Assembly (NCBI RefSeq): GCF_000720135.1
Contig: NZ_JOIU01000034.1
Coordinates: 12,108 to 76,107, forward strand
Direction of reading: 5' to 3'
Origin: Streptomyces sp. NRRL S-1022
Lineage (GTDB): Bacteria > Actinomycetota > Actinomycetes > Streptomycetales > Streptomycetaceae
DNA length: 64,000 nucleotides
Part shown: positions 45,528 through 53,272 of the stretch, in pieces
Position numbering within the stretch: the first letter of the stretch is position 1
How the letters are laid out: each line of letters starts with the position of its first letter
Position numbers and translations under genes: made by a program
The notes under the pieces: generated by a model
Told to the model about the DNA's origin: nothing
Database searches by the model: none
Seen by the model: the letters and a program-made list of their open reading frames with translations, nothing else

Positions 45528-46697
45528 ATGCGAGACGCAGTCATCGTCGAAGCCGTACGCACCCCGATCGGCAAGGGCAAGCCGAACGGCTCCCTCGCCC
45601 ACGTCCACCCCGTCCGGCTCCTCGCGCACACCCTGCGCACCCTGGTCGAGCGCTCCGGCGTCGACCCGGCGCTGATCGACGACGTGATCGGCGGCACCGT
45701 CGACCAGGTCGGCGAGCAGGCCATGAACACCACCCGGTACGCCCTCCTCGCCGCCGGCCTGCCCGAGTCGGTCCCGGCGACCACCGTGGACCGCCAGTGC
45801 GGCTCCTCCCAGCAGGCCGTCCACTTCGCCGCGCAGGGCGTGATGTCGGGCGCCTACGACCTCGTCGTGGCCTGCGGTGTGGAGTCGATGAGCCGGGTGC
45901 CGATGTGGTCCAACGTGCCCGCCGGCAAGGACCCGTTCGGGCCGGGCGTCGCCGAGCGCTACCCGGAGGGACTGGTCCCGCAGGGCATCAGCGCCGAACT
46001 CATCGCCGCCAAGTGGTCCCTCACCCGCGCGCGGATGGACGAGTTCGCCGTCTCCTCGCACCACAAGGCCGCCGCCGCGTGGCACGGCGGACTCTTCGAC
46101 GCCGAGGTCGCGCCCCTCGACGGCGTCGCCCGCGACGAGAGCGTGCGCCCGGACACCACCGCGGACATCCTCGCCGGCCTCAGGCCCGCCTACCACGACC
46201 CGGACTTCGCCGAGCGCTTCCCGCAGATCGAGTGGAACGTCACCGCGGGCAACGCCAGTCCCGTCAACGACGGCGCCTCCGCCGTCCTCATCACCTCCGG
46301 CGACACCGCGGCCCGGCTCGGCCTGCGCCCGCTGGCCCGCCTGCACAGCTTCGCCGTGACCGGCTCCGACCCGCTGCTGATGCTCACCGGCGTGATCCCG
46401 GCGACGGAGAAGGTGCTGCGCCGGGCCGGTCTGACGCTGGGCGACATCGACCTGTTCGAGGTCAACGAGGCCTTCTCCAGCGTGGTCCTCGCCTGGCAGC
46501 AGGAGACCGGCGCCGACCTCGCCAGGGTCAACGTGCACGGCGGCGCGATCGCCCTGGGCCACCCGCTCGGCGCGAGCGGCACCCGGCTGACCACGACCCT
46601 GGTCCACGCCATGCGCGAACGCGGCGCCCGCTACGCCCTCCAGACCATGTGCGAGGCGGGCGGACTGGCCAACGCGATGATCCTGGAAGGAGTCTGA
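45528..46697 (+). CDS. Acetyl-CoA C-acyltransferase (thiolase)
   Basis: A 389-residue thiolase. The nucleophilic Cys is in TVDRQCGSSQQAV (about residue 89), the basic His in GGAIALGHPLGASG, the second Cys in TMCEAGG. GNAS/NDGA motifs (TAGNASPVNDGASAV) are present. Homology cannot separate beta-oxidation thiolysis from biosynthetic condensation. HxlR control and absence of other beta-oxidation genes suggest a stand-alone inducible function. Confidence 0.93.
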   Translation: MRDAVIVEAVRTPIGKGKPNGSLAHVHPVRLLAHTLRTLVERSGVDPALIDDVIGGTVDQVGEQAMNTTRYALLAAGLPESVPATTVDRQCGSSQQAVHFAAQGVMSGAYDLVVACGVESMSRVPMWSNVPAGKDPFGPGVAERYPEGLVPQGISAELIAAKWSLTRARMDEFAVSSHHKAAAAWHGGLFDAEVAPLDGVARDESVRPDTTADILAGLRPAYHDPDFAERFPQIEWNVTAGNASPVNDGASAVLITSGDTAARLGLRPLARLHSFAVTGSDPLLMLTGVIPATEKVLRRAGLTLGDIDLFEVNEAFSSVVLAWQQETGADLARVNVHGGAIALGHPLGASGTRLTTTLVHAMRERGARYALQTMCEAGGLANAMILEGV

Positions 46698-46718
46698 GCG
46701 CGGGAGCCGTGGCGGCCG

Positions 46719-47162
46719 TTACCGGGTCATGATCCGGCCCGCCGCCGCCACCAGTTCGTCCGTCGCCGTGACGGCGGCCTCGCGGAGGGCCGCGAGGGCG
46801 GTGCGGCCGGGGGCGTCCCGCAGGGCGAACGCGGCCAGGGCGGCCCTGCGGGCCGGTTCGGTGAGGGCGGGTTCCAGGACGCAGACCGCGACCAGGGGGG
46901 CGGTCACGGCGGAGCGGGTGGCGCGGGCCGTCGCGCGCGCCGCCTCGACGGCCTCCGCGCCCGCGCCGCCGAGCCGCAGGTCCTCGCGGTGCCACAGGGC
47001 CCGCCGGTGGTCGCCGAGGGCCGCCACCAGTTCGCCCAGCGCCACGCGGAGCGCGTCCGCCCTCCGTTCGGCGCGGGCGGCCCGCTCACGCCGGGACTGG
47101 AGCAGCGCGGTGAACGCCCCGCCGAGCAGCGTGCCGGCCACGGCGATGATGCTGGACCACAT
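46719..47162 (-). CDS. Hypothetical membrane-anchored coiled-coil protein (KilB-like by memory)
   Basis: A 147-residue protein. One N-terminal membrane helix (MWSSIIAVAGTLLGGAFTALLQ) is followed by Arg/Ala-rich helices (RRERAARAERRADALRVAL) and a long Ala-rich helical remainder. Similar Streptomyces proteins are sometimes named KilB after plasmid kil genes; that link is weak here. The start lies 3 bases after the VTT gene stop, so the two form an operon. Confidence 0.6.
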   Translation of the reverse strand: MWSSIIAVAGTLLGGAFTALLQSRRERAARAERRADALRVALGELVAALGDHRRALWHREDLRLGGAGAEAVEAARATARATRSAVTAPLVAVCVLEPALTEPARRAALAAFALRDAPGRTALAALREAAVTATDELVAAAGRIMTR

Positions 47163-47165
47163 CGC

Positions 47166-47936
47166 TCACCGCCCACGCAGCTGGTGGCGCTTGCGCCAGG
47201 CCACCACCGTGCCCGCCAGCGCCGGTACGGCGATGCAGGCCATCGCGACCAGGAAGGCGGGGGAGGTCGGCGCCGAGGCACGGGCGCCGGCGACCGCGTA
47301 GGCGGCCGTGTTCGGGATCGAGCCGAGCCCCGTGGCCAGCAGGAAGGGCAGCCAGCCCATGCGGGAGACGGCCGCGCAGTAGTTCGCCGCCCAGAACGGC
47401 ACCCCGGGGAAGAGCCGCAGGGCCAGCATGGACCGCAAGCCGTGCCGGCTCAGCTGCCCGTCGGCCGCCTTCAGCCAGCGGCCCCGCAGCAGCGGGCGCA
47501 GCGCGTCCTGCCCGAGCATCCGGCCCAGTCCGAAGGCGACTCCGGCACCGAGCACCGTGCCCGCGAGCGCCGTCGCCAGCCCCAGCTGGGAGCCGAACAG
47601 CGCGCCCGCGGCCAGGTTCAGCAAGGGGCGCGGCACGAACGCCACCGTGCACAGCCCGTACGCCGCCGCGAACACGACGGCCGCCGCCGCCCCGCCGAGC
47701 CGCGGCGGCAGTCCGTGCGTCAGCAGCCGCTGCGGCTCGAACAGCAGCACACAGACGGCGGCGCCCGCGAGCAGCGCGAGCAGCAGCGACAGGCGGGCGT
47801 AGGGGGAGAACAGCACCCGGGTGCAGGCGGCGACGGGTCCCCCGGCGCGCGGCGGGGGCGGGACGGGAACGGCAAGCTCCGTGGCGGCGGCCCGGGGAGA
47901 GGCCGTGGCGGTGCCGGAGCGGTCGGCATCGGGCAT
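47166..47936 (-). CDS. VTT-domain (TVP38/DedA-like) membrane protein
   Basis: A 256-residue protein. A 35-residue Pro-rich cytosolic tail is followed by about six membrane segments. The VTT core includes FVPRPLLNLAAGALFGSQLGLATALAGTVLG and LRLFPGVPFWAANYCAAVSRMG, where re-entrant loops carry the R...P...N residues. Relatives are lipid scramblases or flippases, for example for undecaprenyl phosphate. A TAGGGT seven bases upstream of the ATG suggests a leaderless mRNA. Divergent from the tuf3 leader. Confidence 0.82.
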   Translation of the reverse strand: MPDADRSGTATASPRAAATELAVPVPPPPRAGGPVAACTRVLFSPYARLSLLLALLAGAAVCVLLFEPQRLLTHGLPPRLGGAAAAVVFAAAYGLCTVAFVPRPLLNLAAGALFGSQLGLATALAGTVLGAGVAFGLGRMLGQDALRPLLRGRWLKAADGQLSRHGLRSMLALRLFPGVPFWAANYCAAVSRMGWLPFLLATGLGSIPNTAAYAVAGARASAPTSPAFLVAMACIAVPALAGTVVAWRKRHQLRGR

Positions 47937-47942
47937 CCGGTG

Positions 47943-47948
47943 ACCCTA
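47943..47948 (-). promoter_or_regulatory. -10 element of the VTT gene
   Basis: TAGGGT on the complement is a good -10 match and places the start at the ATG of the VTT gene (47936). No good -35 is visible. Confidence 0.4.
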
Positions 47949-48027
47949 ACCGACGATCCCGGTTGAGCGCCGTGAGCCCGAACTCACCCGCCCCGAAAAC
48001 CATTCGACGCCGGACGGACCGTCGGCG

Positions 48028-48141
48028 ATGATCGACCCCATGTTCCGGCACGCCTTCCTCCTCGCAGCATCCGCCGTCGCGGATGCGCCGAAGGCTGCCG
48101 TCCTGATCCTCGTGGCCGCTGTCGACGGCGCCCGAAGCTGA
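48028..48141 (+). CDS. Putative leader peptide of tuf3, 37 (or 33) codons
   Basis: ATG at 48028 (or 48040) to TGA at 48139-48141, 99 bases before tuf3. The peptide is hydrophobic and rich in Ala, Val, Leu and Ile; the late part reads AAVLILVAAVDGARS, much like branched-chain-amino-acid leader peptides. About 84% of third codon positions are G/C. The stop codon abuts the first arm of the structured leader. An inner hairpin GCATCCGC/GCGGATGC lies at 48067-48086. No strong ribosome site is evident. Coding is plausible but unproven. Confidence 0.45.
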   Translation: MIDPMFRHAFLLAASAVADAPKAAVLILVAAVDGARS

Positions 48142-48200
48142 CCCTCTCCGGATCGTCCGGCGGACCCCGCAGGGGGAGGGTCGGCGAGTCCCCGGGGTCC
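48139..48200 (+). promoter_or_regulatory. Mutually exclusive RNA structures in the tuf3 leader
   Basis: Structure A: ACCCTC (48141-48146) pairs with GAGGGT (48176-48181), enclosing CCGGA-TCG-TCCGG (48148-48160) and CCCC-GCA-GGGG (48165-48175), a three-way junction. Structure B: GGACCCCG (48162-48169) pairs with CGGGGTCC (48193-48200), which disrupts the CCCC arm. Ribosome position at the leader ORF stop would decide between them. Attenuation is inferred. Confidence 0.45.
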
Positions 48201-48240
48201 CGCATCCTTCGTCACGCCCGAGAGGCTTCGAGGTACAGCC

Positions 48241-49410
48241 ATGTCCAAAACGGCCTACGTGCGCACCAAGCCGCACCTGAACATCGGCACCATGGGTCAC
48301 GTCGACCACGGCAAGACGACCCTGACCGCCGCCATCACCAAGGTCCTCGCCGAGCGCGGCACCGGCACCTTCGTGCCGTTCGACCGCATCGACCGCGCCC
48401 CGGAGGAGGCCGCCCGCGGCATCACCATCAACATCGCCCACGTCGAGTACGAGACCGACACCCGGCACTACGCCCACGTCGACATGCCGGGTCACGCCGA
48501 CTACGTCAAGAACATGGTCACCGGCGCCGCCCAGCTCGACGGGGCCATCCTCGTCGTCTCCGCGCTCGACGGGATCATGCCGCAGACCGCCGAACACGTG
48601 CTGCTCGCCCGGCAGGTGGGCGTCGACCACATCGTGGTCGCGCTGAACAAGGCCGACGCCGGGGACGAGGAGCTGTCCGACCTGGTCGAGCTGGAGGTCC
48701 GCGACCTGCTCTCCGCGCAGGGCTACCCGGGCGACGCCGTACCCGTCGTACGCGTCTCCGGGCTGAGGGCCCTGGAGGGCGACCCGCGCTGGACGGCGTC
48801 CGTGGAGGCGCTGCTCGACGCGGTGGACACCTACGTGCCGATGCCGGAGCGGTACCTGGACGCGCCGTTCCTGCTGCCCGTCGAGAACGTGCTGACCATC
48901 ACCGGGCGGGGGACCGTCGTGACCGGTGCCGTCGAAAGAGGGGTGGTCCGGGTCGGCGACCGGGTCGACGTGCTCGGCGCCGGCGTCCGATGCGTGGTGA
49001 CCGGTCTGGAGACCTTCGGCAAGCCGATGGAGGAGGCGCAGGCCGGGGACAACGTGGCGCTGCTGCTGCGGGGCGTGCCCCGGGACGCCGTCCGGCGCGG
49101 GCACGTGGTCGCGGCACCGGGGAGCGTGGTGCCGAGCCGCCGCTTCACGGCGCGGGTGTACGTGCTCTCCGGGCGCGAGGGGGGCCGTACGACACCCGTC
49201 TCCACCGGTTACCGGCCGCAGTTCTACATCCGGACGGCGGACGTCGTCGGGGACGTGGACCTCGGCGAGGCGGCGGTGGTCCGGCCCGGGGAGACGGTGC
49301 GGATGACCGTCGAGCTGGGGCGGGAGGTGCCGCTGGAGCCGGGGCTCGGGTTCGCCGTCCGCGAGGGCGGGCGCACGGTGGCAGCGGGCACCGTGATCAC
49401 GGTGGAGTGA
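48241..49410 (+). CDS. tuf3: Divergent elongation factor Tu (EF-Tu3)
   Basis: A 389-residue translation GTPase. G1 GHVDHGKT, G2 RGITIN, G3 DMPGH (usual DCPGH), G4 NKAD are intact; the G5 SAL motif is SGL in [11 protein letters not shown]. Domain 2 has [16 protein letters not shown] where R is common for A, and domain 3 has [14 protein letters not shown]. It is shorter than the major EF-Tu (about 397) and more divergent. In other Streptomyces, tuf3 is a second, stress- or stringent-response-linked EF-Tu (from memory). Ribosome site GAGG is weak. The leader carries a probable attenuator. Confidence 0.93.
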   Translation: MSKTAYVRTKPHLNIGTMGHVDHGKTTLTAAITKVLAERGTGTFVPFDRIDRAPEEAARGITINIAHVEYETDTRHYAHVDMPGHADYVKNMVTGAAQLDGAILVVSALDGIMPQTAEHVLLARQVGVDHIVVALNKADAGDEELSDLVELEVRDLLSAQGYPGDAVPVVRVSGLRALEGDPRWTASVEALLDAVDTYVPMPERYLDAPFLLPVENVLTITGRGTVVTGAVERGVVRVGDRVDVLGAGVRCVVTGLETFGKPMEEAQAGDNVALLLRGVPRDAVRRGHVVAAPGSVVPSRRFTARVYVLSGREGGRTTPVSTGYRPQFYIRTADVVGDVDLGEAAVVRPGETVRMTVELGREVPLEPGLGFAVREGGRTVAAGTVITVE

Positions 49411-49423
49411 GACCGGGCAGCGT

Positions 49424-49474
49424 GGGGGACCGCGGGGCCGTCCCGGCCGGCCGCGCGGTGTCCCGTGCCGCTCG
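49424..49474 (+). terminator. GC-rich hairpin after tuf3
   Basis: GGGAC-CGCG and CGCG-GTGTCCC pair imperfectly around an inner GGCCG/CGGCC stem, 14 bases after the tuf3 stop. Confidence 0.4.
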
Positions 49475-49495
49475 CCCGCGCGTCACAATGAACGG

Positions 49496-50341
49496 GTGAC
49501 CGAGCAGATACCCGTCTTCCGCACCACCGACCACGGCACCGCCAAGCTGATGCCCGATGTCGACCGGGAGCGGGCCTGGCTGCTCACCGTCGACGGGGCG
49601 CCGCAGTCGTACGTGGACCTCGACGACCCGGCGTACCTGGAGTTCGAGTACGCCCGGCGGCTGGGGTTCGTCCTGGACGCCGTCGCCGCGCAGGGCGCGC
49701 CGCTGGACGTGGTGCACCTCGGCGGGGGCGCGCTGACCCTGCCGAGGTACGTGGCCGCCACCCGGCCCGGGTCCCGGCAGGACGTGGTCGAGGCCGACCG
49801 GGGGCTGCTGGAGCTGGTCACCGAGCAGTTGCCGCTGCCGGCCGGCTCGGGTGTCGCGCTGCACGCGGCGGACGCCCGGGCCTGGCTGGAGGAGGCGCCG
49901 GACGACCACGCCGATGTGCTGGTCGCCGACGTGTTCGGCGGGTCCCGGGTGCCGGCGCACCTGACCACGCTGCCCTACGTCCGCCAGGCCGAGCGGGTGC
50001 TGCGGCCCGGCGGGGTCTATGCCGCCAACCTCGCGGACGCGGCGCCGTTCGGCTTCCTGCGCTCCCAGCTGGCCAACCTGGCGGCCGTGTTCGAGGAGAC
50101 GGCGCTGATCGCCGAGCCGGCGGTGCTGCGCGGGCGGCGGTTCGGCAACGCGGTGGTCGTGGCCTCGCACCGGCCGCTGGACGTCGCCGCGGTCGCCCGC
50201 CGCGCCGCGGCCGACGCCTTTCCGGCGCGGGTCGAACACGGCCCGGCGGTACGCGGGTTCATCGGCTCGGCCCGCCCGGTCGCGGACACCGACGCGGTGC
50301 CCTCACCCGAGCCCCCCGACGGGGCGTTCGGCATCGGCTGA
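49496..50341 (+). CDS. Spermidine synthase-like methyltransferase-fold protein
   Basis: A 281-residue Rossmann-fold protein of the SpdSyn/PMT superfamily. The nucleotide loop VVHLGGGALTLPRYVA and acidic strand-end DVVEADRGLLELV are present, then ADVLVADVFGGSRVPAHLTT where spermidine synthases have a catalytic Asp-Tyr region. The N-terminal sheet typical of SpeE is short. True polyamine transfer is doubtful. GTG at 49496 lies 7 bases after CACAAT, so it may be leaderless. Confidence 0.8.
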   Translation: MTEQIPVFRTTDHGTAKLMPDVDRERAWLLTVDGAPQSYVDLDDPAYLEFEYARRLGFVLDAVAAQGAPLDVVHLGGGALTLPRYVAATRPGSRQDVVEADRGLLELVTEQLPLPAGSGVALHAADARAWLEEAPDDHADVLVADVFGGSRVPAHLTTLPYVRQAERVLRPGGVYAANLADAAPFGFLRSQLANLAAVFEETALIAEPAVLRGRRFGNAVVVASHRPLDVAAVARRAAADAFPARVEHGPAVRGFIGSARPVADTDAVPSPEPPDGAFGIG

Positions 50342-50359
50342 GGCCGCCGGGCCGGCCGG

Positions 50360-51403
50360 TCACTCCACGACCGGGTCGCCGTGCAGGCGAACCGTGGCGA
50401 GGATCTTGTCGACGGTCGCGTCGGGCAGCTCGTCCTTGACGCCCCTGGCGCCGTAGAGCGTCCAGGAGACGAAGCTGCCCGTGGAGTTCTTGAAGGCGAA
50501 CGTGACGGCCTTGCCGTCGGTGTCGCACTTGTGCTTCTTCGGCACGCCGACCACGTACGAGGTCGCGACGCTGCCCTTGACGCCCGCCGTCGTCGTGAAG
50601 GGCTTGGCCTTGCCGATCCGCAGGTACTTCTTGGCGCCGTCGGACTGGTCGGTGTACCCGCCGAACGCGAAGGTGGCCGAGTCGCCGCGGGCGATGCTCG
50701 CGGTGTCCTTGGCGCCGTTCTCGCCCTTCGTGCCGCTGCCCGCGAGCGCGTGCGACTCCTTGTAGCCGCCGGCGTCGGAGGTGCAGTAGTCCGGTTTCAG
50801 GAACGAGGGGCCGGAGAAGCCGATGTACGCCGAGCCGTCGCCCTTCTTCTCGTCCTCGAAGAAGGAGAAGGTGCCGGCCCGTTCCACCTCCCAGTCCGCC
50901 GGTACGTCGAAGGCCGTCCCGTACTTGGGGTTCACCACGACCTTCCAGCCGGGGACCGTCGGCTTCTCCGACTCGTTGGAGCGCGGATTGTCCGTCGTGG
51001 TCGAGGTGGGCGAGGCGGGCGAGGAGCCGGTCGGCGACGGGCTCGTGCTCCGGCCGCCCTTGCCGTTGTCCGCCTCGTCGTCCTTCGAGCCGCCCAGCAC
51101 CAGGTAGCCGGTCACGGCGGCGGTGACCACGACGGCCGTGGCCGCGATGAGAGCGATCAGCTTGGTACGGCCGCCGCCGCCCTGCGGGGGCTGGGGCACC
51201 GGCACCGTCGGGGGCTGCCCCCACTGCTGCTGTCCGTACGGACCGGGCTGCGCCTGCTGTCCGGGCGAGCCGGCCTGCGGGTACTGCTGGTACCCGGGCT
51301 GCTGGTACGGGTTCGGCTGCTGGTAGCCCGGCTGCTGGTACGGGTTCTGCTGGTTGTGCTGCGGGTTCTGCGCGCCCCCTGGCGGCTGCTGATCTGGCCA
51401 CAT
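50360..51403 (-). CDS. Membrane protein with Pro/Gln-rich tail and extracellular domain (DUF8017-like)
   Basis: A 347-residue single-pass protein. Residues 1-75 are a cytosolic Gln/Pro/Tyr repeat (QNPYQQPGYQQPNPYQQPGY). The helix LIALIAATAVVVTAAVTGYLVL (about 80-102) crosses the membrane. A Ser/Thr/Pro linker leads to a ~200-residue extracellular domain starting WKVVVNPKYGTAFDVPADWEV with two Cys (YCTSDAGG, KKHKCDTDG) likely disulfide-bonded. A Streptomyces-type surface protein of unknown function. Confidence 0.75.
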   Translation of the reverse strand: MWPDQQPPGGAQNPQHNQQNPYQQPGYQQPNPYQQPGYQQYPQAGSPGQQAQPGPYGQQQWGQPPTVPVPQPPQGGGGRTKLIALIAATAVVVTAAVTGYLVLGGSKDDEADNGKGGRSTSPSPTGSSPASPTSTTTDNPRSNESEKPTVPGWKVVVNPKYGTAFDVPADWEVERAGTFSFFEDEKKGDGSAYIGFSGPSFLKPDYCTSDAGGYKESHALAGSGTKGENGAKDTASIARGDSATFAFGGYTDQSDGAKKYLRIGKAKPFTTTAGVKGSVATSYVVGVPKKHKCDTDGKAVTFAFKNSTGSFVSWTLYGARGVKDELPDATVDKILATVRLHGDPVVE

Positions 51404-51465
51404 GGCCCGTAACCCTAATGGGCTTCACTGGCCAGGCTTCGCTACTCGTGAGTAACATGACGGGC

Positions 51466-51927
51466 ATGAGTGCAGACCAGATGTCGATCGGCGAGATGCT
51501 CGCCGCCACCGTGCCCATGGCCCGGACCCTCAACCTGGAGTTCCTGGAGACCACGCCCGACAAGGCCGTGGTGTCCCTGCCGGACCAGGGCGCGTACCAC
51601 AACCACGTGGGCGGCCCGCACGCCGGTGCGATGTTCACCCTCGGGGAGTCGGCCAGCGGCGCCATCGTGCTGGCCGCCTTCGGGGACCAGCTCTCGCGCG
51701 CCGTACCGCTCGCCGTGCGGGCCGAGATCGCCTACAAGAAGCTGGCGATGGGGGCCGTCACCGCGACCGCCACGCTGGGCCGCCCGGCCGCCGAGGTCGT
51801 CGCCGAACTGGACGCGGGACAGCGCCCCGAGTTCCCGGTGTCGATCGAGATCCGGCGCGCGGACGGCGCCGTCACCGGCGAGATGAGCGTCCTGTGGACC
51901 CTCCGGCCGGCCGACCAGGGGAAGTGA
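51466..51927 (+). CDS. DUF4442/hotdog-fold thioesterase-like protein
   Basis: A 153-residue PaaI-like hotdog protein: MLAATVPMARTLNLEFLETTP, HNHVGGPHAGAMFTLGESASG (central helix with the HxG motif), and VRAEIAYKKLAMGAVTATATL. Possibly an acyl-CoA thioesterase. ATG at 51466 chosen; ATG 51457 also possible. TAACAT (51453-51458) ahead of it suggests a leaderless mRNA. A strong hairpin follows. Confidence 0.82.
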   Translation: MSADQMSIGEMLAATVPMARTLNLEFLETTPDKAVVSLPDQGAYHNHVGGPHAGAMFTLGESASGAIVLAAFGDQLSRAVPLAVRAEIAYKKLAMGAVTATATLGRPAAEVVAELDAGQRPEFPVSIEIRRADGAVTGEMSVLWTLRPADQGK

Positions 51928-51952
51928 GCCGGAAGGCCACGGTCGGCGTGCG

Positions 51953-51988
51953 GGCCGGAGCAGCGCCGTGCGGCGGGCTGCTCCGGCC
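51953..51988 (+). terminator. Perfect 12-bp hairpin terminator
   Basis: GGCCGGAGCAGC (51953-51964) pairs with GCTGCTCCGGCC (51977-51988); the 12-base loop itself can form a small GCC/GGC stem. 26 bases after the DUF4442 stop. Confidence 0.85.
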
Positions 51989-52164
51989 GACGCGTCCCTG
52001 CCGCGCCCCCGTTGGCCCGAGCCCACCGGTTTGATCTTGTCAGTTCCGGTTAGGGGCCCGAGCGGAAACACCTGAGCAAGGAGCGGAACGAGACGAGGGG
52101 CTTGCGTGGTGTCTCAAGGGGCGCTGGTAGATGCTTGCTGTTCTTGGGCTCGACACCGTGACCG

Positions 52165-52968
52165 ATGCCGTCTACCGGGGCCGCCTCCGTCAACATGGTC
52201 CTCTTCGGGGCCACCGCGCCCTTCGCCACCGCCCTGATGGAACGCGCCGGGATCCGCCGCGTCGCGGCCGGCGCCATGCTCCTCGTCGCCGCCGGCGCCC
52301 TGCTCGCCAACGCGATGACCGCACCGTGGCAGTTGGTCCTGTACTGGGGCGTACTGATCGGCCTGGGCAGCGGCTGCCTGACGATGACCTTCGCCGCCCT
52401 CGTCACCAGCCGCTGGTTCACCCGCCGGCGCGGCCTGGTCACCGGCGCGCTCAGTGCCTCCAGCCATCTGGGCCAGCTGCTCTTCCTGCCGCTGCTCGCC
52501 TGGGCGGTGGACCGCTACGACTGGCAGCCCCCGGTGGTCACCCTCGCGCTCGCCGCACTGACCGTGTCCGCCCTCGTCGCCCTGTTCCCGCGCGACCACC
52601 CGGCCGACCTCGGCGTCCGGCCGTACGGCAGCGAGGAGTTCGTCGCCAAGCCCGCCCCGGCCGAGGGCGCCGCCCGCCCCTCCCTGCTCGTCTTCGCCGT
52701 CGTCTACGGGCTCGTGGACGTGGCGACCGTGCCCCCGGTCATCGCCCTGTGCCAGCGGACCTACGGGGACGACGGTCCGATCGTCTTCGGCTGGACCAAC
52801 TCCGCGCACCAACTGGGCGCCGGTGTCTCGGCGTTCCTCGGCGCCACCGCACGGGACGTCTTCGGCACCTACGACACGGTGTGGATCACCCTCGGCGCGG
52901 TCTGCGTGGTGGCCGCGCTCCTGGCCATGGTGGTCCGCGTGTCCCACGCCGGCCGCCAACCGGCGTGA
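52165..52968 (+). pseudogene. Decayed MFS transporter: 5'-truncated with internal deletion
   Basis: 267 codons of an MFS protein normally of about 400-420. The first helix is missing: the frame starts near helix 2 (ASVNMVLFGATAPFATALME). Helices 4-6 are intact (LTMTFAALVTSRWFTRRRGLVTGA with the RRRG loop). Then PADLGVRPYGSEEF..PAEGAARPSLLVFAVV joins directly to what looks like helices 10-12, so about three helices are lost. Upstream sequence has no start with ribosome site. The remaining frame is open, so a protein could still be made but not a 12-helix carrier. Confidence 0.65.
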
Positions 52969-53076
52969 GCGTGCCGGAAGGCGGAGATTTCGTCCGCCAT
53001 CCGGCTTTTACGGGACGGCGGTCGGCCGCCGTTCCGGCCGCCTCCGGTGGATACCGCCGGTAACCACGGGGTAATT

Positions 53077-53096
53077 CCCCGGCTTTGCCGCCGGGG
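53077..53096 (+). terminator. Small hairpin in the gap after the MFS remnant
   Basis: CCCCGGC (53077-53083) pairs with GCCGGGG (53090-53096). The rest of the 304-base gap (52969-53272) has the perfect palindrome GACGTCGACGTC (53167-53178), perhaps an operator for the next gene; no gene was seen. Confidence 0.4.
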
Positions 53097-53272
53097 GCAT
53101 TCCCCCTCCTTGTTTCCTGTGAGCAGCGTGTGTCAAGGTGAGCCTCCCCACGGGAGGGCAATGGCAGACGTCGACGTCGAGGCCGGCCCTTGAGGTATGC
53201 ACCAATCAGGCACTGCTTTCCGACAGGACCTCCTTGCGCATACGGTCCTGCGGCTGGAAAGGAAATGGTTCC

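Noticed and set aside
47972..47987. GTGAG-CCCGAA-CTCAC inverted repeat upstream of tuf3
   Set aside because: Arms of 5 bp are expected by chance in such DNA; it may be an operator, but there is no support.
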